Assembly (NCBI GenBank): GCA_028819255.1
Contig: JAPPMB010000031.1
Span: 1 to 59,585 of the forward strand
Source: Bryobacterales bacterium
Lineage (GTDB): Bacteria; Acidobacteriota; Terriglobia; Bryobacterales; UBA6623
DNA: 59,585 nt
Direction of reading: 5' to 3'
How positions within the stretch are numbered: position 1 is the stretch's first letter; every line of letters begins with the position of its first letter. The notes under the pieces are model-generated. The model saw nothing but the letters and a program-made list of their open reading frames with translations. It was not told the DNA's origin and searched no databases. The position numbers and the translations under genes were made by a program. This document shows positions 19,742 to 32,096 of this stretch, one piece after another.

Positions 19742-22700
19742 TCAGAAGTTGTACGTCAGTGACGCCTGGAGTATGCGCGGAGGTCCGGCGCGGATGATGA
19801 ACCCTCCCTGCAGGGAATCGAATCGGGACGCCGGACGTCGCAGCTGCGTCGTGTTGGGGGCGTTGAAGGCATCCATCCGGACCTGCAGCCGGCGGCGTCC
19901 CTCGAAGCGGAAGTTCTTCTGCAGGCTGAGGTTGAGGTTGAACGTGCCCGGAACGTCCAGAATGTTCCTTCCGGAGTTGCCGACCTGGAAGGGCTCGAAC
20001 CCGTACGCACTTTCCACGCACTCGATGCCGTTGCGATTCGCTGTGCCGATGCACGGGACCCGTTCGAACGCAGACAGGTCAAACCACGGAAAGTCAACGC
20101 CCTTCATGCCCGGAAACGCATCGGAGGGCAGGAATCCGTGCCCGATCCTGTTCGGACGCGGCGATTCGCCGGCATTCAGATCCACGTTCGCCGCGGTGAC
20201 GGTGAACGGTTGGCCCGAATACGTGGTCAGCGTGGATGCGAACTGCCAACCGCCCAGGACCGCCTGAGCTGCGCCCCGCATACTTCGGAAGAACCGCCGC
20301 CCCTGCCCGATGGGTATCTCGTAACGTGTCGCGAAGGTCAGCGCATGGCGCTGGTCGAAGCTGGAGCGCCCTCGGTCAAGCCTGAGGTTCCGAGTGTCGA
20401 TGGCGCCGGCCGCCCCGCCTCCGCTTCCCCAGTCGCGCGCCCAGGACGAGTCGTCGATGGACTTCCCGAAGGTGTAGTTGATGCGGTAGAAGAACCCGGT
20501 CCGGCTCCGTCGTCGCAGCGACGCCTGCAGAGCATGGTATACCGAGTTCGATCCGAACGAGGTATAGCTTAGACGGTTGAACTCCCTGATGGGCCGCGGG
20601 AAGACCAGGGCGCCGTTAGCTCCTTCCGTTGCCAGAGCCGGATCCCGGATTGGCTGGTTCAGGTCGTACTGGCGCTGCAGATGGCTGCCCTTGGATCCGA
20701 CGTAACCGAGTTCCAGGGCCTGGCCGCCACCCAGATCCCGCTCCACCGTCAGGTTCCACGACTGCAGGTAGGCGGTCGGCGGATCGGTGTCAAAGCCGTT
20801 GACGTTCTGGATCCCCAGGACCCGCTCGCGTCCCTCGGGAAAGGGATTCTGGAGCGTCGGGGGAGGTATCCTCCCGCCGCCTGTCGAGTTGAAAGTCTGG
20901 CTGAACGTGAAAGGGAAGACTCCGGCGAGCTGCTGCCGCACGGGCCCGAACAGGTATCCCTGATAGAAGATCCCGTATCCGCCCCGGAATACGTGGCGGT
21001 TGTCGCCAAAGGGGCGCCATGCGAACCCGACCCTCGGCGAGAAGTTGTTGAGGTCCGGATCAATGAGCTGGCGGCCCATCCCGACGTCCCTGGCGAGGAC
21101 GGTCCGATCCGCCATTCCATGCTTGGCAAGGAGTTCGTCCAGGTTGGGGAGGCTCTGGTCGCCGGCCAGCACGACCATGTTGAGTGCGGGCTCGTAGGTC
21201 GAGAGCCGGTCGTTCGCGTCGTACGGCGGCAGTTCGACCTCGTAGCGTAGGCCCAGGTTGAGCGTAAGATCGCGCGTGACCTTCCAGTCGTCGTTCACGT
21301 ACACGCCGAAGCCCAGGGAACGCAGCTCGTTGAACGTGGTCTGCACGCGCCGGCTGACGCTCTGCAGGCGGCCCAACAGCAGATCGCCGATCGAGTGCCT
21401 CGTGAATCGCCGGCCGAACCGAAAGGAGCCTCTCACGTTGTTGTACTGAGGCTGGTCGTAGTACGTCCTTGAGGTGTCGAATCCGGCCTTGATCGTGTGG
21501 GACCGACGAATCCAGGAGAGCCGCCCCGTCATCTGGACGTCCCAGATCTCCTGCTCCCGGGGCGTGTACGATCCCTGGCCGAGGGGGAAGTAGTTCTGGA
21601 TCGTGACCCGCGGAAGTCCGCGCAACTCGGGCTCGAGATCCTCAGGCACGGGAAGCCCGATCGTGGCGGGATCGAAGTCCGCCGCGATCGAATTCGTGTA
21701 GTTGCTCCGATGGCTGAACCCGCCGGAGAACTCCAGGACGAGGGTCGGCGAGAAAGTGTGCGTATGCCGGACGGAAATCAGGTCGCGGCGGTCCACCGTC
21801 TCGTCCCCCCAGATGGCCAAAGCACTGCCGGCGAAGGGATTCTCTAGGTTGTTGAAGCGCTTTTGGTAGCTCAGAGAGAAATTGTCGCTGGCCGAGAAGC
21901 TCTGGTCGAACTTCACGACGAACTGGTACCAGTCGTCGTCATCTGTCGCCGTGGATATGTTGTTGAATCGCGGATCATCGCGGTTCGGAAGCGGGTAGTA
22001 GTCGATCAGGCCAAGCGCGATGGGATCCATCCGCTCGGCCGGGATCAGGTTGTTTGCAAAACAGCCGCGGGTCACGCGCCTGTTGCAGGCCCCTCGTCTG
22101 TCCGGATCGTTCAGGAACACTTGCTGCAGGGCTCCGGAAGCCGATGACCTGGCAAGGTCCACCGATTCCGAAAAGTCCCCTGTGCGCTCCATTGCGGTCG
22201 GGACGTTGCCCAGCCTGGTACGGCCGATCGACTGCAGGCGGCTTTCGAAGCTGGCGAGGAAAAAGCTCTTGTCCTGCACGATGGGGCCGCCGAGAGTGGC
22301 CCCGAACTGATGCCGCCGAAGGCGCAGCCGCTCCTCGTCGAAGAATCCGCGAGCATCGAGAGCCTCGTTGCGGAGGTACTCGAAGACCGATCCGTGAAAC
22401 TCGTTCGTGCCCGAGCGCATCGTAAGCCCGATGATGCCGCCGGAGAACCCTCCGTACTCGGCCGAGAATCCAGAAGTCTCGACTCGGAACTCTTCGACGG
22501 CATCCAGCGGCGGGCGCACCTGTGCTCCGCCGTACACCGGGCTGCGATTGCTGATGCCGTCGACGTAGTAGTTGGTCTGGTCAGCGCGCGCGCCGTTGAC
22601 CGACGCGAACGAACCGCCTCCGCCAAAGAGGGGCATGACCCCGGGGACGAGGAACGCGAGATTCATGAAATCGCGGCCGTCCAGAGGCAGGTCCTGGATC

Positions 22701-23122
22701 TCCTCGTACACGATCACATCGCCCTTGACCGCGCCCTGCTCCAGATTGATGGAGGGCGCCGCGGACGTGACCGTCATGGTCTCGGCCAGCGCGCCGATCT
22801 CAAGCCTCGCGTCGAGGCGCAGATGCTGCCCGGTCTCCAGTTCGAGATTCGGACGCACGAAGCGCCGGAATCCTTCCGAGGAGATCGCAAGGTCGTACGT
22901 GCCGGGAACCAGGCTCAGAATCGTGTAATAGCCGGATTCGTTGGTTGCCGCTTCCGTGACGATCCCGGTGTCGACGTTGGTGATCGTCACGCCGGCGCCG
23001 GGTATGACCGCGTCGGCCGAATCCGAAACCACCCCCGTGACGCTGGCGAGGCTGACCTGGGCGTCAGCCGGAAGACAGAGCAGGATCACGAGAACATGAA
23101 TTCCACACAATCGCCTTGCCAC
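19742..23122 (-). CDS. TonB-dependent receptor with N-terminal carboxypeptidase-like domain (Oar-like)
   Basis: About 1,126 residues, an outer-membrane beta-barrel. The start is the GTG at 23122, with GGAG about 12 nt upstream and a signal peptide (ARRLCGIHVLVILLCLPADAQ) immediately after. In-frame sequence further upstream to 23782 is antisense to the rho-like fragment and is rejected. The carboxypeptidase regulatory-like domain is at about 25-110 (GVVSDSADAVIPGAGVTI, ESGYYTILSLVPGTYDL), the plug at about 130-240 (DLPLDGRDFMNLAFLVPGV), and the barrel runs to the C-terminal LQASLTYNF ending in Phe. This architecture is abundant in Acidobacteriota. The substrate is unknown: no SusD partner or binding lipoprotein lies next to it. 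The gene sits as a ~4.1-kb insert between direct repeats of the rho 3' end. Confidence 0.9.
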   Translation of the reverse strand: MARRLCGIHVLVILLCLPADAQVSLASVTGVVSDSADAVIPGAGVTITNVDTGIVTEAATNESGYYTILSLVPGTYDLAISSEGFRRFVRPNLELETGQHLRLDARLEIGALAETMTVTSAAPSINLEQGAVKGDVIVYEEIQDLPLDGRDFMNLAFLVPGVMPLFGGGGSFASVNGARADQTNYYVDGISNRSPVYGGAQVRPPLDAVEEFRVETSGFSAEYGGFSGGIIGLTMRSGTNEFHGSVFEYLRNEALDARGFFDEERLRLRRHQFGATLGGPIVQDKSFFLASFESRLQSIGRTRLGNVPTAMERTGDFSESVDLARSSASGALQQVFLNDPDRRGACNRRVTRGCFANNLIPAERMDPIALGLIDYYPLPNRDDPRFNNISTATDDDDWYQFVVKFDQSFSASDNFSLSYQKRFNNLENPFAGSALAIWGDETVDRRDLISVRHTHTFSPTLVLEFSGGFSHRSNYTNSIAADFDPATIGLPVPEDLEPELRGLPRVTIQNYFPLGQGSYTPREQEIWDVQMTGRLSWIRRSHTIKAGFDTSRTYYDQPQYNNVRGSFRFGRRFTRHSIGDLLLGRLQSVSRRVQTTFNELRSLGFGVYVNDDWKVTRDLTLNLGLRYEVELPPYDANDRLSTYEPALNMVVLAGDQSLPNLDELLAKHGMADRTVLARDVGMGRQLIDPDLNNFSPRVGFAWRPFGDNRHVFRGGYGIFYQGYLFGPVRQQLAGVFPFTFSQTFNSTGGGRIPPPTLQNPFPEGRERVLGIQNVNGFDTDPPTAYLQSWNLTVERDLGGGQALELGYVGSKGSHLQRQYDLNQPIRDPALATEGANGALVFPRPIREFNRLSYTSFGSNSVYHALQASLRRRSRTGFFYRINYTFGKSIDDSSWARDWGSGGGAAGAIDTRNLRLDRGRSSFDQRHALTFATRYEIPIGQGRRFFRSMRGAAQAVLGGWQFASTLTTYSGQPFTVTAANVDLNAGESPRPNRIGHGFLPSDAFPGMKGVDFPWFDLSAFERVPCIGTANRNGIECVESAYGFEPFQVGNSGRNILDVPGTFNLNLSLQKNFRFEGRRRLQVRMDAFNAPNTTQLRRPASRFDSLQGGFIIRAGPPRILQASLTYNF

Positions 23123-23385
23123 GAGTTCCGCTCCAATCGAACTCGTGAACCGGGCACGGTCGCCGTGACCCGGATTCCGCCACCCAAGAGCCCCGGCCCG
23201 ACTGTTCAATTTCCGCGGGCAACTACGACTGCCGATCACAAACCCCAAGGATTTTCCTGAACCGACACAAGGATCGCACGCTCCGCTGCGAAAACCAAGA
23301 AACGACCGGAATCTTTCGAGGCGTTCGGAGCGGTCCCGCGCCCAGGACGACCGCTGCCATCGGAACGACGACCGTGACCGGCTCC
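23123..23385. other. Upstream region of the TonB receptor gene
   Basis: 263 bp between the receptor start and the rho-like fragment, with no supported gene. It should hold the receptor promoter on the minus strand. I see no confident -35/-10 pair or operator. Confidence 0.4.
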
Positions 23386-23886
23386 GGCATGCAGCACCAT
23401 CCCACCTCCATCCGGCAAGATGCTTTCCGGCGGTGTGGACTCGAACGCCTTGCAGCGCCCGAAGCGCTTCTGCGGGGCGGCCCGCTACATCGGGAAGGGT
23501 GGCCCGCTGACGGTTGTGGAAACAGGCAGCCGGATGGACGAGGTGATCTTCGAGGAACTCAAGGGCGCGGGGAACATGGAGCGGCACCTTGACCGAGAGC
23601 CGGTCGACGGGCGGAGCTTCCCGGCCATCGCCACGCATCGGAGCGGCACGAGCGGGGCAGTGCCGCCGCTGGCCCCTGAATTCCTGCGCAGGGTGGGGGA
23701 CCTGCGGAAGGCGCTCAGCGGGTTGGCGGTGGCAGATGGGGCCGAACTGCCGCTCGACCGGATGCCGACGCCACGCAACCATGGCGAATTCCCGAGGTCA
23801 CTGGCGGCCCGGAGCGAAGGACGCGGACTGCCATTCCCCGGTCACCTGGAATCAGGTTTCCCTCCGCGAGTCGCTCTCGGGCGGCT
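23386..23886 (+). pseudogene. Degenerate duplicate of the rho 3' end plus downstream DNA
   Basis: Aligns to the real rho gene from about 18786 to its stop and on to about 19298. Shared peptide landmarks are [28 protein letters not shown] and GNMExHLDR, followed by a diverging tail. Nucleotide identity is about 75-80% by eye in the coding part. One 15-bp in-frame deletion removes the equivalent of five residues ([11 protein letters not shown] becomes VVETGS). The rho TGA is changed to CGG at 23810-23812, so the frame stays open to 23914. The P-loop half of the ATPase and all RNA-binding parts are missing, so it cannot act as Rho. It has the same orientation as rho, giving direct repeats around the TonB receptor gene. 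Confidence 0.8.
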
Positions 23887-24204
23887 CACCGCCGTTCCCA
23901 TGCTCATTTCCTGAGTTCGGACCGGCCCCGCGGCGTGCGGAGCACAGAATGTGACCTCCCGAGTGCAGGTCGCGCAACGCTCTCCGGAAGCTCGCCGTCT
24001 GCAGCGAACTCCGGCCATCGAGGAATTCGAATCCGCATTGCCCGCGGCCAGCGAGCCGCCGGCACCGCCCGCCTACGTGAAGAGGATCGCAACGGCCGCT
24101 GCCGATGCAACGGTCTCGACGATGCGAGGCTGGTCCACCCTGCCGAAGGGACTCGACGCCGGACACACTCCCGCTGACTGCCTCCAACAGGCGCCGTTCC
24201 CGCT
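23887..24204. other. Spacer between the rho-like fragment and ppdK
   Basis: 318 bp with no supported gene. The open frame from the rho-like copy ends at 23914. The remainder has no recognised domain and no clear terminator for ppdK, whose stop is at 24205. Confidence 0.4.
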
Positions 24205-26871
<2,667 letters not shown>

Positions 26872-27187
26872 CAACCTCTCCAACCTCTGTCTTCGGCCGC
26901 CTTCCGAGTCGCTCAAGGGAGGATCCGCACCTGCGCCGCACTGGCGCGGGAGCGCTTCTGGCTCGTCCTTGGGGGCCGCTCCGGGCATGCGTGGCAGGTG
27001 CCGCCACGGAGCCTTGAACATGGGAGGCGGAAACTCCATTCTACATTGGCGGGTTTGTGCGGGGCTGCGGTTCAGCGGACCCCTCCGTCGGGGACGATTC
27101 CGCCATGGCGGACGTGACCCGCGGACCGACCGCGACGGAGGGAGGGCCGCTCGGACTCGATTCGGAGTTCGCGGCCGGCGGTTGCAG

Positions 27188-27193
27188 TACGCT
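27188..27193 (+). promoter_or_regulatory. -10-like hexamer TACGCT before the isomerase-like gene
   Basis: TACGCT ends 9 nt before ATG 27203. Its position fits a leaderless or near-leaderless start. No -35 box is evident. Confidence 0.28.
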
Positions 27194-27202
27194 GGGGCGA
27201 GC

Positions 27203-28132
27203 ATGCAACTCGGATTCGTGAGCGCCATTCTCTCGGACCTCTCGTTCGACGAGATTTGCGGTTTCGGTGCCGCGGAGGGCTATGACTGCATCGAGGTCAT
27301 GTGCTGGCCGCCGGGCAAGGCCGAACGCCGCTATGCCGGCGTTACGCACATTGACGCCACCTCCTTTGACGACAGGTCCGCCGACGGCGTGCGCTCAGCT
27401 CTTGAGCGACACGGGATCGCGATCAGCGGCTTAGGCTACTATCCCAACCCGCTGTCCCCTGATCCGGACGAGGCGCGGGTCGCCCAGCGGCACATCAGGG
27501 CCGTCGTGCGGACCGCCCAAACGCTCGGCCTGTCCACGGTCAACACTTTCGTGGGACGGGACTGGACCAGGTCGCTGGAGGAGAACTGGCCTAGGTTTCT
27601 GGAAGTCTGGAGGCCGCTCATCGCCTTCGCCGAAGACCACGGTGTCCGGGTCGGCATCGAGAACTGCCCGATGATCTTCACGCGCGACGAGTGGCCGGGA
27701 GGCAAGAACCTTGCCTGCTCTCCCGCCATCTGGCGCCGGATGTACGAGGACATCCCGAGCCCCAGCTTCGGGCTCAACTACGATCCTTCCCATCCGACAT
27801 GGATGCAGATGGATCCGATCGCGCCGCTGCAGGACTTCCGGGAGAGGATATTCCACGTTCACGCGAAGGACGTCCGAGTGGACCGGCGGTCGCTCGACGA
27901 TGTCGGCATCCTGGCGTATCCCTTGAAGTTCCACACACCCAAGCTGCCCGGCCTCGGCGACGTTGACTGGGGCCGGTTCTTTTCCGTCCTGACCTCGACC
28001 GGCTACGACGGACCCGTCTGCGTGGAGGTCGAGGACCGTGCTTACGAGGGTTCGCTGGAGGCCCGCAAGCTGTCCCTGCGGCAAAGCGCCCGGTTCCTCA
28101 GGCAGTTCATCCCGGAGAGTGCGGGGCTGTAG
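27203..28132 (+). CDS. Sugar phosphate isomerase/epimerase, xylose-isomerase-like TIM barrel
   Basis: A 309-residue protein of the AP-endonuclease-2/xylose-isomerase-like TIM-barrel family. Metal-site strands are visible: GIENCPM (about residues 153-159), [11 protein letters not shown] (about 190-200), [11 protein letters not shown] (about 217-227) and [12 protein letters not shown] (about 273-284). Such proteins act on sugars, inositols or keto-sugars; the substrate cannot be predicted. The ATG at 27203 begins right at strand 1 ([10 protein letters not shown]), and the longer frame is antisense to ppdK. It is divergent from ppdK and convergent with glyS, whose stop is 13 bp away, so it is a single-gene unit. 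Confidence 0.82.
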   Translation: MQLGFVSAILSDLSFDEICGFGAAEGYDCIEVMCWPPGKAERRYAGVTHIDATSFDDRSADGVRSALERHGIAISGLGYYPNPLSPDPDEARVAQRHIRAVVRTAQTLGLSTVNTFVGRDWTRSLEENWPRFLEVWRPLIAFAEDHGVRVGIENCPMIFTRDEWPGGKNLACSPAIWRRMYEDIPSPSFGLNYDPSHPTWMQMDPIAPLQDFRERIFHVHAKDVRVDRRSLDDVGILAYPLKFHTPKLPGLGDVDWGRFFSVLTSTGYDGPVCVEVEDRAYEGSLEARKLSLRQSARFLRQFIPESAGL

Positions 28133-28145
28133 CAGCCCCAGCGCG

Positions 28146-30218
28146 TTAGCGAGTCCTGCCCGGGACCGCGTCTGGAGCGATGGCCGCGAAATCCGCGACG
28201 GTTGAAAGGGCTTCCAGCATTCCAGCCAGGAACGCAAGGCGATTGCGGCGCACTGCGATGTCCTCCGCCATGACCAGAACGTCGTCGAAGTAGCGGTCCA
28301 GGGCGGGACGGAGAACCGCGATCTCCCGCAGAGACGCTGCGTAGTCCCTTGACGCCCGGCGGCCGGCGATCCTTTCTGCGACTTGACCGAGTGAACGGTG
28401 CAGGTCGGCTTCGGCGCCGGGCGCCAGGAGGGATTCGTCCACGCCGCCGCTTGCGACGGGTTCGCCCGCGCGATCGAGGATGTTGCGGATCCGCTTGAAG
28501 CTCACCGCAAGCGATCCGAACTCGGGTGCCGCCCGGACCTCGGCCAGAGCCTGGGCCCGAGCCAGGACATCGACCGGCACCTCGTCTGACGCTGCCAGAA
28601 CGGCCTGAACGACATCGGCTGCGAAGCCGCCGGCGTCCCGCAGCCAGTGGCGCAGACGCTCCAAGAGGAATCTGCGCAGGTCGGAAGCGTGCCCGCCCGC
28701 GCCCGAAACCTCGACGAGGCGGTCCAGTGCGAGCGGCATTTGGCCTTCCATGACGATCCGGACCACGCTCAGAGCGGCCCTTCGCAGGGCCAGCGGATCC
28801 TTCGAGCCCGTTGGCATCAGGCCCAATTCGAACATGCCGCCCAGCGTGGCAAGCTTGTCGGCGAGAGACACCACGCGACCTGCCGTCGAGCGAGGGATCC
28901 GGCCCGCGGCTCCAAGCGGCAGATAGTGATCGTAGATTGCTTCGGCGACCGCATCCGGCTCGCCCTGCGCGGACGCGTAGAGGCCTCCGACCTGGCCTTG
29001 GAGTTCGGGAAACTCCCCGACCATTTCCGTCGTCAGATCGCACTTCGCGAGCTTCACGGCACGCATCGCCTGGGCTGCGGCACCGGCGTCCAGGTTCAGC
29101 GACTCCACAATGCGGGCTGCCGCAGCGAGGTTGGCCTGCGTCTTGTCCCAGTAGGTGCCCAGCGATGCCTGGAACGTCACATCCTTGAGGTCCTCGACGC
29201 GGTCCGCCAGCGAGGTGCGCTGATCGAAGTTCCAGAAGAACCGGGCGTCGTTGAAACGCGCGCGCAGGACGCGCTCGTGCCCGGCGCGGATCACTCCGGA
29301 CTCGTCGCCGCCCGAATTGGCGACGGCCACGAATCTGCTCGTCAGCGCTCCACTCTCGTCCTCCACCGCGAAATACTTCTGATGCACGAGCATCACCGTC
29401 TCGAGAACCTCGTCGGGAAGGGAGAGGTAGCTGCTGTCGAATCCTCCCAGCAGTGCGGCGGGGTATTCCGTCTCGTACACCAGCGTCTCGAGGAGCCGCT
29501 CGTTCCTTCGAAGCCGGCAGCCTGCAGGCAGGACGGCCTCGGCCTCGGAGACGATCTTCTGACTCCTCGCGTCAGACGAGAGGATCACGGCGTTCTCTTG
29601 CAGGATGCGGAGATAGTCGTCCGGCCCGCCGACCCGGTGCGGGCCGAGCCCGAGCCTCCGATGGCCGAATGTCTCGCGTCCGGAGGACACGCCCGCAATC
29701 TCGAACGGCACGACCTCGCCGTCCAGCAAGGCGACAAGCCATCGGATGGGCCGGATGAATCGCGGGCTTCCCTTGCCTGCCCAGTACATGGCGCGGGGGA
29801 AGCGCAGCCCAAGCACAAGCTCCGGCAGCCTTTCCGCAAGCAGCTCGCCGGCCTGGCGGCCCTTGATGAGTCGCCGCAAGGACAGCTTCCCGTCCGCGCC
29901 CATTTCCAGCTCGTCCACCGGCACGCCGGCCTTGCGGGCGAATCCGAGCGCGGCGCGAGTGGGACTGCCGTCCGCCTCGAAGGCGATCCGTCGAGGCGGG
30001 CCGGTCAGCGTCTGGACGCGGTCCGCCTGTCGGGCGGGCAGGCTCTCGGCGAACAGTGTCAGTCGGCGGGGCGTGGCCTCGACACGGACGGTGACGCCGT
30101 CATGGATGTCCAGGGCGCGGATCTCCTGAACGAAGAGCCGCTCCAGGTCCCTTCGGGCCCGGCCGATCATCCGCGCGGGAATCTCCTCCGTCCCGACCTC
30201 CAGGAGCAGGCTGCTCAC
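28146..30218 (-). CDS. glyS: Glycyl-tRNA synthetase beta subunit
   Basis: A 690-residue beta subunit of the bacterial alpha2beta2 GlyRS. The start SSLLLEVGTEEIPARM is diagnostic. The HD-like and tRNA-body-binding regions follow, and the C-terminal anticodon-binding domain covers about residues 590-680. The ATG overlaps the glyQ stop by 4 bp, so the subunits are translationally coupled. The split alpha/beta enzyme, rather than the single-chain dimer, fits Acidobacteriota and many other diderms. Confidence 0.95.
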   Translation of the reverse strand: MSSLLLEVGTEEIPARMIGRARRDLERLFVQEIRALDIHDGVTVRVEATPRRLTLFAESLPARQADRVQTLTGPPRRIAFEADGSPTRAALGFARKAGVPVDELEMGADGKLSLRRLIKGRQAGELLAERLPELVLGLRFPRAMYWAGKGSPRFIRPIRWLVALLDGEVVPFEIAGVSSGRETFGHRRLGLGPHRVGGPDDYLRILQENAVILSSDARSQKIVSEAEAVLPAGCRLRRNERLLETLVYETEYPAALLGGFDSSYLSLPDEVLETVMLVHQKYFAVEDESGALTSRFVAVANSGGDESGVIRAGHERVLRARFNDARFFWNFDQRTSLADRVEDLKDVTFQASLGTYWDKTQANLAAAARIVESLNLDAGAAAQAMRAVKLAKCDLTTEMVGEFPELQGQVGGLYASAQGEPDAVAEAIYDHYLPLGAAGRIPRSTAGRVVSLADKLATLGGMFELGLMPTGSKDPLALRRAALSVVRIVMEGQMPLALDRLVEVSGAGGHASDLRRFLLERLRHWLRDAGGFAADVVQAVLAASDEVPVDVLARAQALAEVRAAPEFGSLAVSFKRIRNILDRAGEPVASGGVDESLLAPGAEADLHRSLGQVAERIAGRRASRDYAASLREIAVLRPALDRYFDDVLVMAEDIAVRRNRLAFLAGMLEALSTVADFAAIAPDAVPGRTR

Positions 30219-31114
30219 GAAGCCTCCGCCGCTGCCCGCTGCTGGTCAACCCAGGCAGCCGCGACGCCGACTGCCAGATTCCGGACGCGCTGGATGACCT
30301 GCGCGCGCTCGGTCACGCTGATCGCGCCGCGGGCCTGCAGCGTATTGAACAGGTGGGAGCACTTCAGTGTCTGATCAAAGGCCGCCAGGAGCGGGTACCG
30401 TCTCCGCTCCAGCGGTCCCCCGGGATCGCGGTATCCGTCCAGCAGGCGCTGGCATTCCGACTCGTGCAGCCGGAATTCCTTCCAGACGAAGTCGACATCC
30501 GCTTCCTCGAAGTTGTAGGTGGAGTACTGCTCTTCGTCGGCGAGCCGCACGTGCCCGTAGGTCCAGCGGTCGTTCCAGCGGATGTCATAGACGCTTTCCA
30601 CGTCCTGGATGAACGCGGTGAGGCGCTCGAGGCCGTAGGTGAGTTCGGCGGGCACGACGTCGAGGTCCAGGCCGCCACACTGCTGGAAGTACGTGAACTG
30701 CGTGATCTCCAGGCCGTCGAGCATCACCTGCCAGCCGACCCCCCATGCGCCGAGAGTGGGAGACTCCCAGTTGTCTTCCTCCAGCTTGCAGTCGTGGGTG
30801 GACAGGTCAATGCCGATTTCCTCAAGGCTACGCAGGTAGAGTTCAACAACGTCGTCAGGTGCCGGCTTGAGGATGACCTGCAGCTGTAAATGCTTGTAGA
30901 GGCGGTTCGGGTTCTCACCGTAGCGACCGTCCGCGGGGCGCCGGCTGGGCTGGACGTAGGCCACTCTGTACGGATCGGTGCCCAGCACCCTCAGAAAGGT
31001 CTCGGGGCACATCGTCCCTGCGCCCACCTCGCAGTCGAACGGCTCCTGGATGATGCAGCCCTGGCGCGCCCAGTAGGCCTTGAGGCGCATCACGATGTCC
31101 TGGAACGTCAGCAT
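30215..31114 (-). CDS. glyQ: Glycyl-tRNA synthetase alpha subunit
   Basis: A 299-residue catalytic alpha subunit that forms glycyl-adenylate and charges tRNA-Gly. The family start LTFQDIVMRLKAYWARQGC is at residue 2, so ATG 31114 is chosen over an upstream TTG at 31246. Class II blocks include GAGTMCPETFLRVLG, YVQPSRRPADGRYGENPNR and GWQVMLDGLEITQFTYFQQ. It is followed by glyS with a 4-bp overlap. Confidence 0.96.
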   Translation of the reverse strand: MLTFQDIVMRLKAYWARQGCIIQEPFDCEVGAGTMCPETFLRVLGTDPYRVAYVQPSRRPADGRYGENPNRLYKHLQLQVILKPAPDDVVELYLRSLEEIGIDLSTHDCKLEEDNWESPTLGAWGVGWQVMLDGLEITQFTYFQQCGGLDLDVVPAELTYGLERLTAFIQDVESVYDIRWNDRWTYGHVRLADEEQYSTYNFEEADVDFVWKEFRLHESECQRLLDGYRDPGGPLERRRYPLLAAFDQTLKCSHLFNTLQARGAISVTERAQVIQRVRNLAVGVAAAWVDQQRAAAEAS

Positions 31115-31541
31115 GAGATAACAGAGGTCCCGGAGGTCTTGACCGGGGCTGGCGACGGGGGCCCAAGACCGCCAGGCGGGCACCCCAATTTCGAGAATAG
31201 CCCAATCTGTGGGGCGAAGCGAGGGTGGATCTCTCGGGACCGCCAATGACCGCGGCCCCCGGTGCGGGGAGAGACTGGCGGAACCGGGACAGCCCTTCCG
31301 ACGGGTCGGACGCTCGTCCGCGCATTCGGACCAAGAATCGCGCTGGCCCTCGGCACTTCGTTCCTAGGCTGGTGCCCATCCCGGTCATGCGGATCTGGCA
31401 CTCGACTACCGCTCAGCTTGGTTCCGGGCGACTTCGGCTGGTGCTGTCGAGGCGATACCCTGCTCAAGTGGCCAGGACGATCGATGCCGTTACCCTCGAC
31501 GGCAGGAGACGGGAACCCGCCGCCACACTGGTTTCCGGTGC
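31115..31541. other. 427-bp region upstream of glyQ
   Basis: No supported gene. It should contain the glyQS promoter on the minus strand and the 3' end of the sulfite-reductase operon. I looked for a T-box-like leader and saw neither its specifier stem nor a terminator/antiterminator pair. Confidence 0.4.
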
Positions 31542-32081
31542 CTACAGGGAGCCATCCGTGCGGACGGAATACCCCAGTCGGCCGTGTCGGATGCGATGCC
31601 GCTCGAGCGAGTCCGGCTCCGTGCCGAGTGCCGCCGCCAGAGCAGGCCGGACGATCCGGTCCGAAGCGTCGGTGTTGGGAAAGCCCAGACGGTCGTTGAG
31701 AAAGACCTCCCAGGCACCCTTGCGAACCTGGAACTCACTAGGAAACTCCGCCTCGGCGAGTACTGCCGCATTGAGTCCGCGGGCCCGGCGGAACGCCTCC
31801 CGAAACCGGTCCTCAAGCGATCCCTCCAGCCCGCTCCGCACGCTGGTGAGCAGTCCCGGGCCCGGCGGGTTCAGGTTCACCGAGAATGTGTCCCGCTTGC
31901 CGGCAATCAGGATTCCCGGGCCGCTGGGCATGTGAGCATAGTCGGCGAGATCCACCCAGTCCGAGGGATGGTCCGAGCGCTGTCGCCAGCGATGGAAGAT
32001 CAACAGGAACGGATCAAGGTCCGGCTGCGGTGGCGCGTCAAGCAGAAGCTTGACGTCAATCCGCTGCAAACTGCGGGGCAT
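31542..32081 (-). CDS. Conserved protein of unknown function, downstream of the sulfite/nitrite reductase
   Basis: A 179-residue soluble protein without signal peptide, membrane segment or recognised catalytic motif. Conserved-looking patches are FHRWRQR (about 29-35), WVDLADYAHMPSGPGILIAG (about 42-61), a FSVNLNPPGPGLL segment (about 66-78), EVFLNDRLGFPNTDAS (about 127-142) and a C-terminal GRLGYSV. The composition is typical of a real folded protein, unlike the shadow frames around it. I recall similar patterned proteins in other phyla but cannot name the family. Its start is 15 bp after the reductase stop on the same strand, so it is probably co-expressed and may serve redox or assimilation chemistry. 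That link is by position only. Confidence 0.68.
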   Translation of the reverse strand: MPRSLQRIDVKLLLDAPPQPDLDPFLLIFHRWRQRSDHPSDWVDLADYAHMPSGPGILIAGKRDTFSVNLNPPGPGLLTSVRSGLEGSLEDRFREAFRRARGLNAAVLAEAEFPSEFQVRKGAWEVFLNDRLGFPNTDASDRIVRPALAAALGTEPDSLERHRIRHGRLGYSVRTDGSL

Positions 32082-32096
32082 CGTGAGGACAGGCCC

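Noticed and set aside
23123..23782. N-terminal extension of the TonB receptor by 220 codons
   Set aside because: It is antisense to the rho-like fragment and comes before a proper signal peptide with its own GTG and ribosome site.
31115..31541. T-box riboswitch upstream of glyQS
   Set aside because: No T-box consensus, specifier stem or terminator/antiterminator pair is visible.
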